Part shown: piece by piece, positions 26,626-38,851 of the stretch | How the letters are laid out: the number at the start of each line of letters is the position of its first letter | Position numbering within the stretch: position 1 is the first letter of the stretch | NCBI RefSeq assembly: GCF_014651895.1 | Contig: NZ_BMXT01000001.1 | Location: 186,001 to 250,000, forward strand | Direction: 5' to 3' | From: Rhodanobacter panaciterrae | GTDB taxonomy: Bacteria > Pseudomonadota > Gammaproteobacteria > Xanthomonadales > Rhodanobacteraceae | Length of the DNA: 64,000 nucleotides | Program-made: the position numbers and the translations under genes | The notes under the pieces: generated by a model | The model's database searches: none | Seen by the model: the letters and a program-made list of their open reading frames with translations, nothing else | What the model was told of the DNA's origin: nothing

Positions 26626-27099
26626 ATGACTGTATCCGTGCTGTCGCTCTACCGCCGCATCACGCGCTGGCCGGCCGGTCACTGGCTCTTCTCGCGACTG
26701 GTCTGTCTCAAGGCACCTTACTTCGCCACGATCGCACCGCGATTTGTAGCGCTGGAACCGGGCCGTTGCGAAGTACGCATCCGCGACCGCCGGCGCGTGC
26801 ACAACCATATCGGTACCGTGCATGCGATCGCGCTGTGCAACCTGGCCGAGCTCAGTGCCGGGGTGATGACCGACGCGACGATTCCAGCCGACATGCGCTG
26901 GATTCCCAAGGGCATGAGCGTCGAATACCTGAAAAAGGCCGCAGGTACCCTGCATGGGGTCGCCACGCCGGGGACGGCAGTGCATTCCGCTGGCGAGGGC
27001 TATGAATGGCCGGTCGATGTACAGGTCACCGACGCCGCCGGCGAGGCGGTTTTCCGCGCGCGCGTGATGATGTGGGTGTCGCCGCGCAGGCACAGCTGA
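26626..27099 (+). CDS. DUF4442-type hotdog-fold protein (possible thioesterase)
   Basis: 157 residues. The central HNHIGTVHAIALCNLAELSAGVM helix and flanking strands (ALEPGRCEVRIRDRR, AVFRARVMMWVS) match the DUF4442 branch of the hotdog fold, related to PaaI/YiiD-like acyl-CoA thioesterases. ATG 26626 is chosen with CTGGAG upstream. It follows fadE, which fits acyl-CoA metabolism, but the fadE terminator lies between, so expression may depend on read-through. Activity is inferred. Confidence 0.75.
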   Translation: MTVSVLSLYRRITRWPAGHWLFSRLVCLKAPYFATIAPRFVALEPGRCEVRIRDRRRVHNHIGTVHAIALCNLAELSAGVMTDATIPADMRWIPKGMSVEYLKKAAGTLHGVATPGTAVHSAGEGYEWPVDVQVTDAAGEAVFRARVMMWVSPRRHS

Positions 27100-27109
27100 A
27101 ACCGCGGAA

Positions 27110-28111
27110 TCAGCCCACCAGCACGCAGCGGTTCTTGCCGCCGCGCTTGGCTTCGTACATGGCGCGGTCGGCGGCATGGATCAGCTGCTCATCGGCATCG
27201 GGACGATCGTCGGGAAGATAGGGCGCGATGCCTATGCTGGCGCCGATGCGCACTTCGACCGACCGACCGTTGATGCTCAGCGTGTATGGCTCGCCCAGCG
27301 CCGTGCACAATTTCTGGCAGAGCTGCAGCGCCAGCTGCGAATCCTCGATGTCCTCCAGGATCAAGGCGAATTCGTCGCCGCCGAGTCGCGCCACGGTGTC
27401 GTTGCCGCGCAGATGCGCCGACAGCCGCGCGGCAATGTCCTGCAGCAACGCGTCTCCTGCCGGATGGCCATGGGTGTCGTTGACGTTCTTGAAGCCGTCG
27501 ATGTCGATGCAGGCCAGCGCGAAGCGGTCGTGATGGCGATGCGCGCGCTGGATCGCCACGTGCAGGCGATCGCGGAACAGCATGCGATTGGGCAATCCGG
27601 TCAGCATGTCGTGGCTGGCCTGATGACGCACCATCGCCTCGATCAGTTCGCGCTCGGCGACTTCCTGGGTGAGCTGCTGGTTGCGTTCGGCCAGCTCGGC
27701 CATCGCCTGCTTCAGCTCGGCACGCGCCGCATACAGCTCCAGGAACACGCGCACCTTCGACTGCAGGATCACGTCGTTGATCGGCTTGGCGATGTAATCC
27801 ACCGCACCGGAGCGATAGCCCTTGAGCCGGTTCAGATCATCGGCGTAGGCGGCGGTGACGAAGATGATCGGCGTCTCGCGCAACTGCTCGGCCTCGGCCA
27901 GCAAGGCAGCCACTTCGAAACCGTCCATCTCGGGCATGTTGACGTCGAGCAGGATCAACGCGAACCGATGATCCAGGCACAGCGCCAGCGCCTCGTTGCC
28001 GCTGCGCGCCTCGATGATCTGTGCCCCGCTGTGGGCAAGCAGCCGACGCATCGCGACCAGGTTGGCAGCGGTATCGTCGACGACCAGGATTTTTGGCGGC
28101 ATCGTGTTCAT
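27110..28111 (-). CDS. REC-GGDEF response regulator (diguanylate cyclase)
   Basis: 333 residues. Receiver domain (about 6-125) with ILVVDDT and phospho-acceptor Asp in LILLDVNMPEMDG; helical linker; GGDEF domain (about 165-330) with RLGGDEFALILED and an intact I-site RGND, so a feedback-inhibited active cyclase is expected. It is the last gene of the kinase-CheR operon and the likely output: phosphorylation raises c-di-GMP. ATG 28111 is chosen; ATG 28102 is three codons on, and 28165 would overlap cheR. No clear ribosome site separates them. Confidence 0.9.
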   Translation of the reverse strand: MNTMPPKILVVDDTAANLVAMRRLLAHSGAQIIEARSGNEALALCLDHRFALILLDVNMPEMDGFEVAALLAEAEQLRETPIIFVTAAYADDLNRLKGYRSGAVDYIAKPINDVILQSKVRVFLELYAARAELKQAMAELAERNQQLTQEVAERELIEAMVRHQASHDMLTGLPNRMLFRDRLHVAIQRAHRHHDRFALACIDIDGFKNVNDTHGHPAGDALLQDIAARLSAHLRGNDTVARLGGDEFALILEDIEDSQLALQLCQKLCTALGEPYTLSINGRSVEVRIGASIGIAPYLPDDRPDADEQLIHAADRAMYEAKRGGKNRCVLVG

Positions 28112-28145
28112 GTCGGTGGCCAGGCAACTTGCCTCGTGCCCAACC

Positions 28146-29048
28146 TTAACTGCTACCGGTGTCATTCGGCGTGAACGGCAGCACTGTCCGGGCAAGCTCA
28201 ATCGAGGCCGGCCGATTGCCGCGCCGGTACAGCCGCAGGGGGGCATCGAGTACGCTGAAGTCGGCGGCCACCGGCGCGAAATCCAGGCTCTCGCGCAGCC
28301 CCAGGCACAGATAACCGCCACGCACCAGGCTGTCATGGAACAGCGTCAATGTGCGGTTCTGTAGCGGTGCGGAGAAATAGATCAGCACGTTGCGGCACAA
28401 CACCAGGTGCGCCTCGCAGAACACCTTGTCGGCCACCAGGTTGTGGCTGGCGAAGGTGATGTTGCGGCGCAGCCGCTGGTCCAGCTTGATGAAGTTGTAG
28501 CGCGCGCTGTAGTAATCCGCCAGCGAACGGTGGCCGCCCGCTTCCTGATAATTGCGCGACCACAGTTGCGCATCCCTGGCCGGATAGATGCCTTCATAGG
28601 CGCGGCGCAACGCGTCGGGATTGAAGTCGGTGGCGAAGATATGGCTGCGCTCGTACAGGCCAGCCTCGTCCAGCAGGATCGCCAGCGAATAGGCTTCCTG
28701 CCCGTGCGCGCAGCCGGCCTGCCAGATGGTGATCTGCGGATACGACGCCAGTATCGGCAACACCTGTTCGCGCAGTGCGCGAAACACCGGCGGGTCGCGA
28801 AACATTTCCGACACCGGCACCGACAGCCCTTGCACCACCAGCGCCACGAAGTCCGCTTCGTGCAGCAGGCGCGTGGTCAGCCCGCTGATGCTGCCGCAAT
28901 GATGGTCGTGCACCAGCTGGCGTACGCGCCGGGCCAGCGAAGCCGGCGCGTACTGGCTGAAGTCGTGACCATGACGGCGTTTCAACGCCTGCACGAACAG
29001 ATCCAGTTCGATCTGTTCCAGTTCGCTGACTGAATTCGATGCCGGCAT
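28146..29048 (-). CDS. CheR-type methyltransferase
   Basis: 300 residues. The CheR N-terminal helical domain is followed by the SAM-binding domain: WQAGCAHGQEAYSLAILL, FATDFNPDALRRAYEGIYP and VLCRNVLIYFS. CheR enzymes methylate glutamates on chemoreceptor helices. No chemoreceptor or CheB lies in this operon, so the target may be the coiled coil of the adjacent hybrid kinase. It starts 5 bases after the kinase stop. Confidence 0.9.
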   Translation of the reverse strand: MPASNSVSELEQIELDLFVQALKRRHGHDFSQYAPASLARRVRQLVHDHHCGSISGLTTRLLHEADFVALVVQGLSVPVSEMFRDPPVFRALREQVLPILASYPQITIWQAGCAHGQEAYSLAILLDEAGLYERSHIFATDFNPDALRRAYEGIYPARDAQLWSRNYQEAGGHRSLADYYSARYNFIKLDQRLRRNITFASHNLVADKVFCEAHLVLCRNVLIYFSAPLQNRTLTLFHDSLVRGGYLCLGLRESLDFAPVAADFSVLDAPLRLYRRGNRPASIELARTVLPFTPNDTGSS

Positions 29049-29053
29049 CGCGC

Positions 29054-32701
<3,648 letters not shown>

Positions 32702-32726
32702 GGCGGTGCGGGAGGCGATCTGTCAC

Positions 32727-32749
32727 GCGATCGCCGGATTGGCGATCGC
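32727..32749. other. 9-bp hairpin between kinase and CPBP genes
   Basis: GCGATCGCC (32727-32735) and GGCGATCGC (32741-32749) around GGATT. There is no T-run, so it is a weak terminator at most. It lies in the leader of the kinase operon, 26 bases upstream of its start. Confidence 0.4.
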
Positions 32750-32806
32750 ACTTTCAACAGGGTAGCCGGTGCCGTCGCCGAACCATAGCCGGCCGTGCGC
32801 CGTGGT

Positions 32807-33730
32807 TCAGCGGCGGCTGAACCGCTGCAGCAGCTGCTGCCACGGCCGGCACGGCACGAGCGAACCGCGGCGCAGCGCGACAACCAGCAAGGCCAGTGTG
32901 CACAGCGAGCACAGGCCCAGCGCGATCACCGACGCCTCGGCGCCGAACACGCCGCCGCTGAGCCAGCCCGGGCCGGTTCGGGTGGATACCAGCCAGCCGT
33001 CGGCGGCCTGGCCGGATACCGGGATGCCGTAGACCGTGCCCTGGCAAAAATTCCACGCCGCGTGCAGGCCCATGCAGATCGGCAGCGAGCGGGTCACGTG
33101 ATACAGCACGCCGAACAGCAGGCCGGCCTCGATCGCGATGGCGGCCGAACTCCACAGCGTGGCGCCGGGGTTGCCCGCATGGGCGAAGCCGAAGAACAAC
33201 GCGGAAATCAGCAGCGCCCACCAAGTGCCGAGACCTTCCTCGACGATGCGGAACAGTGCGCCGCGAAACAGGATTTCCTCGCCGATGCCGGCGCCCAGTC
33301 CGACCATCAGCAGTGCCGGTAGCCAGTTGGCGTGGTCGTTGAAGCCGGTGACGTGATAGCTGCCCAGCAGCCAGAGCACGCCTACAACCGTGCTGAACAG
33401 CAGGGCGCCTGCCAGCAGGCCGCCGAGCGCGCCAGGCCAGCGCCGCACGGCCAGTTCTTCCGGTTTGCGGCGCTCGACGATGCGTGCCAGAAACACATAG
33501 GTAAGGATCGCCGGCAGCACGAAGACCGCAAGGTAGACCAGCGCCGAGCTCATCGGTGTCTTGACCATACCGGGCACAAGCGCGTGAACGAGTGCCGAAC
33601 TCGACTGGTTCAGCACGATGAATGCCGCCATAAAGATCACGATGCGCGCCAGCGGCGAGTACACCAGCCAGCGTTTCCATGACGGTGTCGTGGCTGGCGT
33701 GACGTAGGCGAGTGACAGCGTGGCATTCAT
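32807..33730 (-). CDS. CPBP family intramembrane metalloprotease
   Basis: 307 residues with about eight hydrophobic helices. CPBP/Abi motifs are present in order: GEEILFRG (Glu-Glu...Arg) in the middle, FGFAHAG, then the HAAWNF segment. The family includes Rce1-like prenyl-protein endopeptidases and bacterial immunity proteins; the substrate here is unknown. ATG 33730 is chosen over 33760. Monocistronic by spacing. Confidence 0.85.
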   Translation of the reverse strand: MNATLSLAYVTPATTPSWKRWLVYSPLARIVIFMAAFIVLNQSSSALVHALVPGMVKTPMSSALVYLAVFVLPAILTYVFLARIVERRKPEELAVRRWPGALGGLLAGALLFSTVVGVLWLLGSYHVTGFNDHANWLPALLMVGLGAGIGEEILFRGALFRIVEEGLGTWWALLISALFFGFAHAGNPGATLWSSAAIAIEAGLLFGVLYHVTRSLPICMGLHAAWNFCQGTVYGIPVSGQAADGWLVSTRTGPGWLSGGVFGAEASVIALGLCSLCTLALLVVALRRGSLVPCRPWQQLLQRFSRR

Positions 33731-33815
33731 GCGTGCAATTCCATGGATGAAGTGCCGCAAAGCCTAGCGGGCGTATACGGTTCCGTCTGCGTGACTTCCG
33801 CCACGTGAAAGCACG

Positions 33816-35417
33816 TTACATTTCCACCGATGCCGCATGCTCGCGCGTATTGGCGAAGCGCACCTGCGGCCAGCGCTCCTGCGCCAGTTGCAGGTTGACC
33901 CGTGTCGGCGCGATGTAGACCAGCTCGCCGGCGCCGTCGATCGCCAGGTTCATCGCGTTCTTCTCGCGGAACTCGGCCATCTTCTTCTCGTCGTCGCAGT
34001 GCACCCAGCGCGCGGTGGTCACCGTCACCGGCTCGAACGTGGCGTCGACGTTGTATTCGTCCTTGAGCCGGTACGCCACCACATCGAACTGCAGCACGCC
34101 GACCGCGCCCAGGATCAGGTCGTTGCTCATCAGCGGTCGGAAGAACTGGGTGGCGCCTTCCTCGGACAGCTGCGCCAGGCCCTTCTGCAGCGCTTTCATC
34201 TTCAGCGGGTCACGCAGGCGCGCACGGCGGAACAGTTCCGGCGCGAAGTTCGGGATGCCGGTGAAATTGACCAGCTCGCCTTCGGTGAAGGTGTCGCCGA
34301 TGGTGATGGTGCCATGGTTGTGCAGGCCGATCACGTCGCCCGGATACGCGGTCTCCACGATCTCGCGGTCGCTGGCCATGAAGGTCAGCGCGTTGGCGAT
34401 GCGGATGTCCTTGCCGGTGCGCGTCTGCACCATCTTCATGCCGGCGTTGTACGTGCCCGAGCACACGCGCATGAACGCCACGCGGTCGCGGTGCGCCGGG
34501 TCCATGTTCGCCTGGATCTTGAACACGAAACCGGAAAGTTTCTCTTCCTCCGGCTGCACGTCGCGGCTCAGCGTGCCGCGCGGGCGTGGCGACGGTGCGT
34601 GCTCGACGAAGAAATCCAGCAGCAGCTGCACGCCGAAGTTGTTCACCGCCGAGCCGAAGAACACCGGCGTCTGCTTGCCGGCGAGATACTCGTCCATCTC
34701 GAACGACGGCGCGGCGCCCTGCACCAGTTCGAGTTCCTCGCGCAGTTCGCGCATGGCCTCGTCGCCGATTTTCTCGAGCAGGCCCGGCGCGTCGAGACCC
34801 TTGAAGATGGTCGAATCCTGGCGGGTGAAGTTCTTGCCCGGCTCGAAGATATGCACCTCATCCAGCACCAGGTGGTACACACCCTTCAGCCGCTTGCCCA
34901 TGCCGATCGGCCAGGTCACCGGCGCACAGGCGATGCCCAGCACCGACTCCACTTCGTCCAGCAGCTCGATCGGCGAGCGGCCCTCGCGGTCGAGCTTGTT
35001 GATGAAGGTCATGATCGGCGTGTCGCGCAGACGGCAGACCTCCATCAGCTTGATCGTGCGTTCCTCCACACCCTTGGCGCAGTCGATCACCATCAGCGCC
35101 GAATCCACCGCGGTCAGCACGCGGTAAGTGTCCTCGGAGAAGTCCGCATGGCCCGGCGTGTCGAGCAGGTTGACGATCTTGCCCTCGTACGGAAACTGCA
35201 TCACCGACGAGGTCACCGAGATCCCGCGCTCCTTCTCCAGCGCCATCCAGTCCGACGTCGCATGGCGCGCCGCCTTGCGTCCCTTCACCGAGCCGGCCAT
35301 CTGGATCGCGCCGCCGAACAGCAGCAGCTTTTCGGTCAGCGTGGTCTTGCCCGCGTCAGGATGGCTGACGATGGCGAAAGTACGGCGGCGGCGGGTTTCT
35401 TGGAGGTGGATGGACAT
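33816..35417 (-). CDS. prfC: Peptide chain release factor 3
   Basis: 533 residues. RF3 is a GTPase that recycles RF1/RF2 from the ribosome after termination. P-loop [13 protein letters not shown] (about 17-29), the effector region with [28 protein letters not shown] and NKLDREGR, followed by the RF3-specific C-terminal domains ([24 protein letters not shown]). Length and motifs are normal. Confidence 0.97.
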   Translation of the reverse strand: MSIHLQETRRRRTFAIVSHPDAGKTTLTEKLLLFGGAIQMAGSVKGRKAARHATSDWMALEKERGISVTSSVMQFPYEGKIVNLLDTPGHADFSEDTYRVLTAVDSALMVIDCAKGVEERTIKLMEVCRLRDTPIMTFINKLDREGRSPIELLDEVESVLGIACAPVTWPIGMGKRLKGVYHLVLDEVHIFEPGKNFTRQDSTIFKGLDAPGLLEKIGDEAMRELREELELVQGAAPSFEMDEYLAGKQTPVFFGSAVNNFGVQLLLDFFVEHAPSPRPRGTLSRDVQPEEEKLSGFVFKIQANMDPAHRDRVAFMRVCSGTYNAGMKMVQTRTGKDIRIANALTFMASDREIVETAYPGDVIGLHNHGTITIGDTFTEGELVNFTGIPNFAPELFRRARLRDPLKMKALQKGLAQLSEEGATQFFRPLMSNDLILGAVGVLQFDVVAYRLKDEYNVDATFEPVTVTTARWVHCDDEKKMAEFREKNAMNLAIDGAGELVYIAPTRVNLQLAQERWPQVRFANTREHAASVEM

Positions 35418-35852
35418 GGGAGCAGGTCAGCTGGAGCGCGAACCGGCAATTGTAGCTTGGATCGGGCGGTGGGCTCAGAGTGTCTGGTTCACCAATGCCT
35501 GCTTTCGGCCAGTATGTGGCATTCGTTGCGTTCAATTCGATGCCCAAAGGCAAATGTTCGTTGGCCGGCACCGGCAGCTTGGATCGTGGTGAACGAACGG
35601 AAGCCAATGCTTCGCAACTTCGGTCGGTTTGAGTCGGTCGGCATCGCGTGCAGCTTCGTTATTCCATGGAATGATCACCGCGCCGATGTAGGTGAGGTCA
35701 CAATGTGTTCGCTGCGCGCGGCGAGCGATTTCGTGAAGTCGATTGGCCTTGGATCGTCGACATTCAAAGCGTCGGTCTCCAACAGCGGCATCTCTTCAGC
35801 AGGCCTGCGAATTGCTGAGGTTTGATCCGCGACACAGGCCGCCGCGCTGAAC
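35418..35852. other. Gene-free stretch before the sulfur island
   Basis: 435 bases without a supported gene. The minus strand shows a 38-codon frame (35675-35791) and, in another frame immediately after it, protein-like sequence such as GAVIIPWNNEAARDADRL. This could be a frameshifted gene remnant, but I cannot name a family. Composition is slightly less GC-biased than its neighbours. The stretch marks the left edge of the sulfur gene cluster. Confidence 0.35.
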
Positions 35853-37229
35853 CTATTCGCCGCAGGCAGCGATCAATGCCACGGCACGCTCGATGTCGTT
35901 GTGCGTCGTGGGGGCGCCGACGGACAAACGCAGCGCACCCACGGTGGCGGCACGCCCCACGCAGTTCCGGAACGCCTTGATGCTGAAGCTGCGTTCGAGT
36001 TTGTCAAAGCAACGTTCCACTCCCATGGCATCGAATCCGAAGGCCTTTTCGGCCGCCCCGGGATTGCAGAAGCAACCTCCCCGAATGGCGACGCCATGCT
36101 CGCGCGCCAGCCACTCGACACGCTCGTAGGGCAGCACGCAACCGTCGTTCTGCAGCACGTTGAAGGCGACGACAGCGCCCCGCTGCTCCATATCCCGAGG
36201 ACCATACAGACGTGCCAGCGGCGCTCCATTACGGTGTCGCAGTGTCGTTGCCAGTCCAAGGAAATGCTGCATATGGGACTGGATATGGGCACGCAGGCTC
36301 GGGCGCGGCATGCGGGCGAGAAAGGCGAATCCGGACTCGATGGCGGCGAGGTCGAGAAAGTTGGGGGTTCCGTCCTCGAATCCCTCGTGGCCCGTCCTGA
36401 GCCCGTGCCGCCCATGTGCGACGGAGACGAACTCCACGGTTCCGCCCGAAAACCACGGCCTCCGAAGGCGGGCCAGGGCCGATTTTTTCGCGATCAATGC
36501 TCCGACACCGGTCGGCAGGCCGAACAGCTTGTAGAACGAACACGCGACGAAGTCTGCGGAATGCTCCCTCAGGCTGAGCGCGCCGCATGGGCCCGCCGCT
36601 GCCGCATCGAGCAGGACATCGCATCCGAGCGCCTGGGCCTCTTCGATGAGTGACAGGTCGTGACGCACTCCGGAAAAGTTGGACTGCTGCGGGAAGGCGA
36701 ACAAGCTCCCACCCTGTCGCTCGACGCTTGCCCGCAGGCTCGCCGACCCGTGATCGAGCCGGAGTTTCGTATCCAGCGGCAGCACGCTAATGGGCGCCTG
36801 TGCGCGCTTGGCAAACTCCCGGATGCCGTTGACGGAATTGTGGTTGTCGGCCGAGAGAATGAGTCCGCGGCGCAACGAAAATCGGTAGCTCTCGGCGACG
36901 AGCTTGATGGCTGCCGTCGCGTTGGCGGTGAAGCAGACATCGTGGATGTCCGGATCGGCATCGAAGAAGGCGAGCGTCGCGGCACGGGCGGCCGCCTGCG
37001 CGGCAGCGCTATGGCGGGACGCCAGATGCTCCGAATGGGGATTGCCGAAAATCCCGTGCGCCAGCCGGTCACCATGCGCTCGTGCCTGCGAGGCGCCGTA
37101 CAGCGCGCTCGCCGCGTAATCGAGATAGGCGATGCCGGCGCTATCGAGACGCTCGAATTCGCTGGCGCGAAGAGCGGCGAAGTCGAATGTATCGGCCGCA
37201 TCGGTGGGCTCCGTTGCACGCGCTAGCAT
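35853..37229 (-). CDS. Class V PLP enzyme, MOCOS-like cysteine desulfurase domain
   Basis: 458 residues. Fold-type I class V aminotransferase: YLDYAASALYG at the N-terminus, FTANATAAIKL, and the PLP lysine in FVACSFYKLFGLPTGVGAL. The C-terminal loop IRGGCFCNPGAA resembles the GCFCNPGA loop of eukaryotic molybdenum-cofactor sulfurase, whose Cys carries the persulfide; IscS/SufS loops differ. No MOSC domain is present. Start 37229 overlaps the preceding rhodanese stop, the last gene of a five-gene sulfur operon. It probably mobilises sulfur from cysteine or passes on a persulfide; target unknown. Confidence 0.8.
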   Translation of the reverse strand: MLARATEPTDAADTFDFAALRASEFERLDSAGIAYLDYAASALYGASQARAHGDRLAHGIFGNPHSEHLASRHSAAAQAAARAATLAFFDADPDIHDVCFTANATAAIKLVAESYRFSLRRGLILSADNHNSVNGIREFAKRAQAPISVLPLDTKLRLDHGSASLRASVERQGGSLFAFPQQSNFSGVRHDLSLIEEAQALGCDVLLDAAAAGPCGALSLREHSADFVACSFYKLFGLPTGVGALIAKKSALARLRRPWFSGGTVEFVSVAHGRHGLRTGHEGFEDGTPNFLDLAAIESGFAFLARMPRPSLRAHIQSHMQHFLGLATTLRHRNGAPLARLYGPRDMEQRGAVVAFNVLQNDGCVLPYERVEWLAREHGVAIRGGCFCNPGAAEKAFGFDAMGVERCFDKLERSFSIKAFRNCVGRAATVGALRLSVGAPTTHNDIERAVALIAACGE

Positions 37230-37807
37230 CCACGCCTCCGCGAGCCGCGCCCGGTCTGCGTCGCACCTGCAACCTGGTCTTCCTGCGATCCTCCGATCCG
37301 GGGAGAGCCGCCGAAGTAGTGGCTCAATTCCGCGATCCGTGCACGCTCCGCGGGCGAGGCGTTCGCCGGCAGCAGTGGACTCAGGACCTCTTCGCGCCAG
37401 TCGGCAAGACCACCCGGCACGAACACCGCCTGGGTCACGCCGAGCGAGCGCAGCATGACCCAGGCCTGGCCGGCATGCGCCCCTTCCTGCGAGTAAAGGA
37501 CGATGGTCTGGTCGGGCGCAAAGCGCGACTTCACCAACTGGTCGATCGGCAAGTTCTCCGCCGTTGGGATCGCGTCGTCGTGGAACTCGGCCGGCGAGCG
37601 CACGTCGATGACGCGAAGTCCCGGTCGGCGATCGCGTATCCACTGGGCAAGCTGGCGCGCGCTGACATGGTCGGAGCCGTCGTCGATCGCGCGGGCGATC
37701 GAATCCAGATCAAGCCCTCGCTGCTGCGTGCGAGAGGGGCTGCCTGCGAAAGGCGCCACCAGGCCCAAGGCAAGCGCACCGATGCCCAACCCTCGCACAA
37801 GTCTCAT
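37223..37807 (-). CDS. Rhodanese-fold protein lacking the catalytic cysteine
   Basis: 194 residues. An N-terminal hydrophobic segment (about 3-21) may be a signal or anchor. One rhodanese domain (about 45-140) has VIDVRSPAEFHDDAIPTAENLP and the VFVPGGLADW end. The active-site loop reads YSQEGAHAG, where active rhodaneses have Cys in place of the Ser. The only Cys is the final residue. It may bind rather than transfer sulfane sulfur. It overlaps both neighbours by 4-7 bases (ATGA junction with the YeeE-like gene). Confidence 0.78.
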   Translation of the reverse strand: MRLVRGLGIGALALGLVAPFAGSPSRTQQRGLDLDSIARAIDDGSDHVSARQLAQWIRDRRPGLRVIDVRSPAEFHDDAIPTAENLPIDQLVKSRFAPDQTIVLYSQEGAHAGQAWVMLRSLGVTQAVFVPGGLADWREEVLSPLLPANASPAERARIAELSHYFGGSPRIGGSQEDQVAGATQTGRGSRRRGC

Positions 37808-38343
37808 CGTGCCGCCTCCCGCTTCGCGATCCACGCCAGCATCGAAACGGCGACCACCGTGACCAGCGCGACCACGACCCCGTAAGGCAGGTCCGCGAGG
37901 CGTTGGATCGTCAGCGGGCCGTGTGGCGTCGAGCGGTAGAAAGGTTCGATCGCGGGAAAGGCCAAGCCGACAAGCAGCACGCCGGCGAACAGCCCGAGCA
38001 TCGTCGCGGCGCCTTCGATGCGGCCGCTGGCCAGCGCCACGCAGGACGTGCCTGGACACAGACCGCTCAGCACGAAGCCGAGGCCGAAGACCAGACCGCC
38101 GACGAGTTGCGGCAGCAGATACGTTTCGGGCACGTAGAGCGCACCGGGATCGAGCATGTCCAGTCGGCCGCCCCAGAAGACACCGAGCATCGCGGTCAGC
38201 ATCGCGCTCAGCATCACCTTGAGGACGGTGAAATCGCGCAGGTAGAACTGGCCGGCGAGCTTCGGTGGATCGCCCAGGCCGGCGCATTCGAGTGCCCAGC
38301 CGAACGCCACGCCGATGCCTCCCGCGATCAGCAGATCGTTCAT
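37804..38343 (-). CDS. YeeE/YedE-family membrane protein, half-size (subunit B)
   Basis: 179 residues with about five hydrophobic helices. The motif GLVFGLGFVLSGLCPGTSCVALASGR, with a conserved Cys pair, is that of the YeeE/YedE (DUF6691/TsuA-like) family, whose full-length members import thiosulfate through a row of cysteines. This and the next gene each carry one half. ATGA overlap (38340-38343) with the upstream half. Confidence 0.82.
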   Translation of the reverse strand: MNDLLIAGGIGVAFGWALECAGLGDPPKLAGQFYLRDFTVLKVMLSAMLTAMLGVFWGGRLDMLDPGALYVPETYLLPQLVGGLVFGLGFVLSGLCPGTSCVALASGRIEGAATMLGLFAGVLLVGLAFPAIEPFYRSTPHGPLTIQRLADLPYGVVVALVTVVAVSMLAWIAKREAAR

Positions 38344-38849
38344 GGCCAGAGCCTGCGCACGAGCGGCGCGGCGAGGAAGCCGGCGAGGAACAGCGCCACC
38401 ATGAAGATCCAGGCGCCGACACTCAGCAGCGCACCGCCACTCAAGGCGAGGCCGCTGGTGCAGCCTCGCGCCAGTGCTGCCCCGACGCCCATCAAGATGC
38501 CGCCTGCGACGCCAGCGAACAGCCTGCCGCCGGATGGACGGACGGCGCGGACGAACGTCGGTCGCATTCGTCCCGCCAGAGCCGCCGATGCGGCGGCGCC
38601 GACCAGCACGCCGATGATTTCGACGACAAGCCAGGCAGTCCATGGCGAACCGTCCTGCAGATAGCTCCGGAAGTAGGCGCTGTGCGCGGCGGTTTCCGGC
38701 GAGACTGCGCCGACGACACCACTCGCCACGCTCGCGAATGCGCCGGACGCTCCCAGCCCCTGCCCGGTCAGCACGAAGCAGGCGAGCAGCACCAGGCCCA
38801 GGCACACGCCGGTCGCATGGGGTTCGGCATAGGGACGGAGCGGGCGCAT
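38340..38849 (-). CDS. YeeE/YedE-family membrane protein, half-size (subunit A)
   Basis: 169 residues with four or five hydrophobic helices and the partner motif GVGAALARGCTSGLALSGGA with its conserved Cys. Together with the following gene it would make a complete, pseudo-symmetric channel for thiosulfate or a related sulfur anion. ATG 38849 is 2 bases beyond the stop of the periplasmic sulfurtransferase gene. A longer reading frame to 38975 is overlap with that gene. Confidence 0.82.
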   Translation of the reverse strand: MRPLRPYAEPHATGVCLGLVLLACFVLTGQGLGASGAFASVASGVVGAVSPETAAHSAYFRSYLQDGSPWTAWLVVEIIGVLVGAAASAALAGRMRPTFVRAVRPSGGRLFAGVAGGILMGVGAALARGCTSGLALSGGALLSVGAWIFMVALFLAGFLAAPLVRRLWP

Positions 38850-38851
38850 CG

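Noticed and set aside
33837-35825. 662-codon plus-strand open frame
   Set aside because: It is antisense to prfC, has a shadow composition rich in His/Arg/Leu, and shows no family motif or ribosome site.
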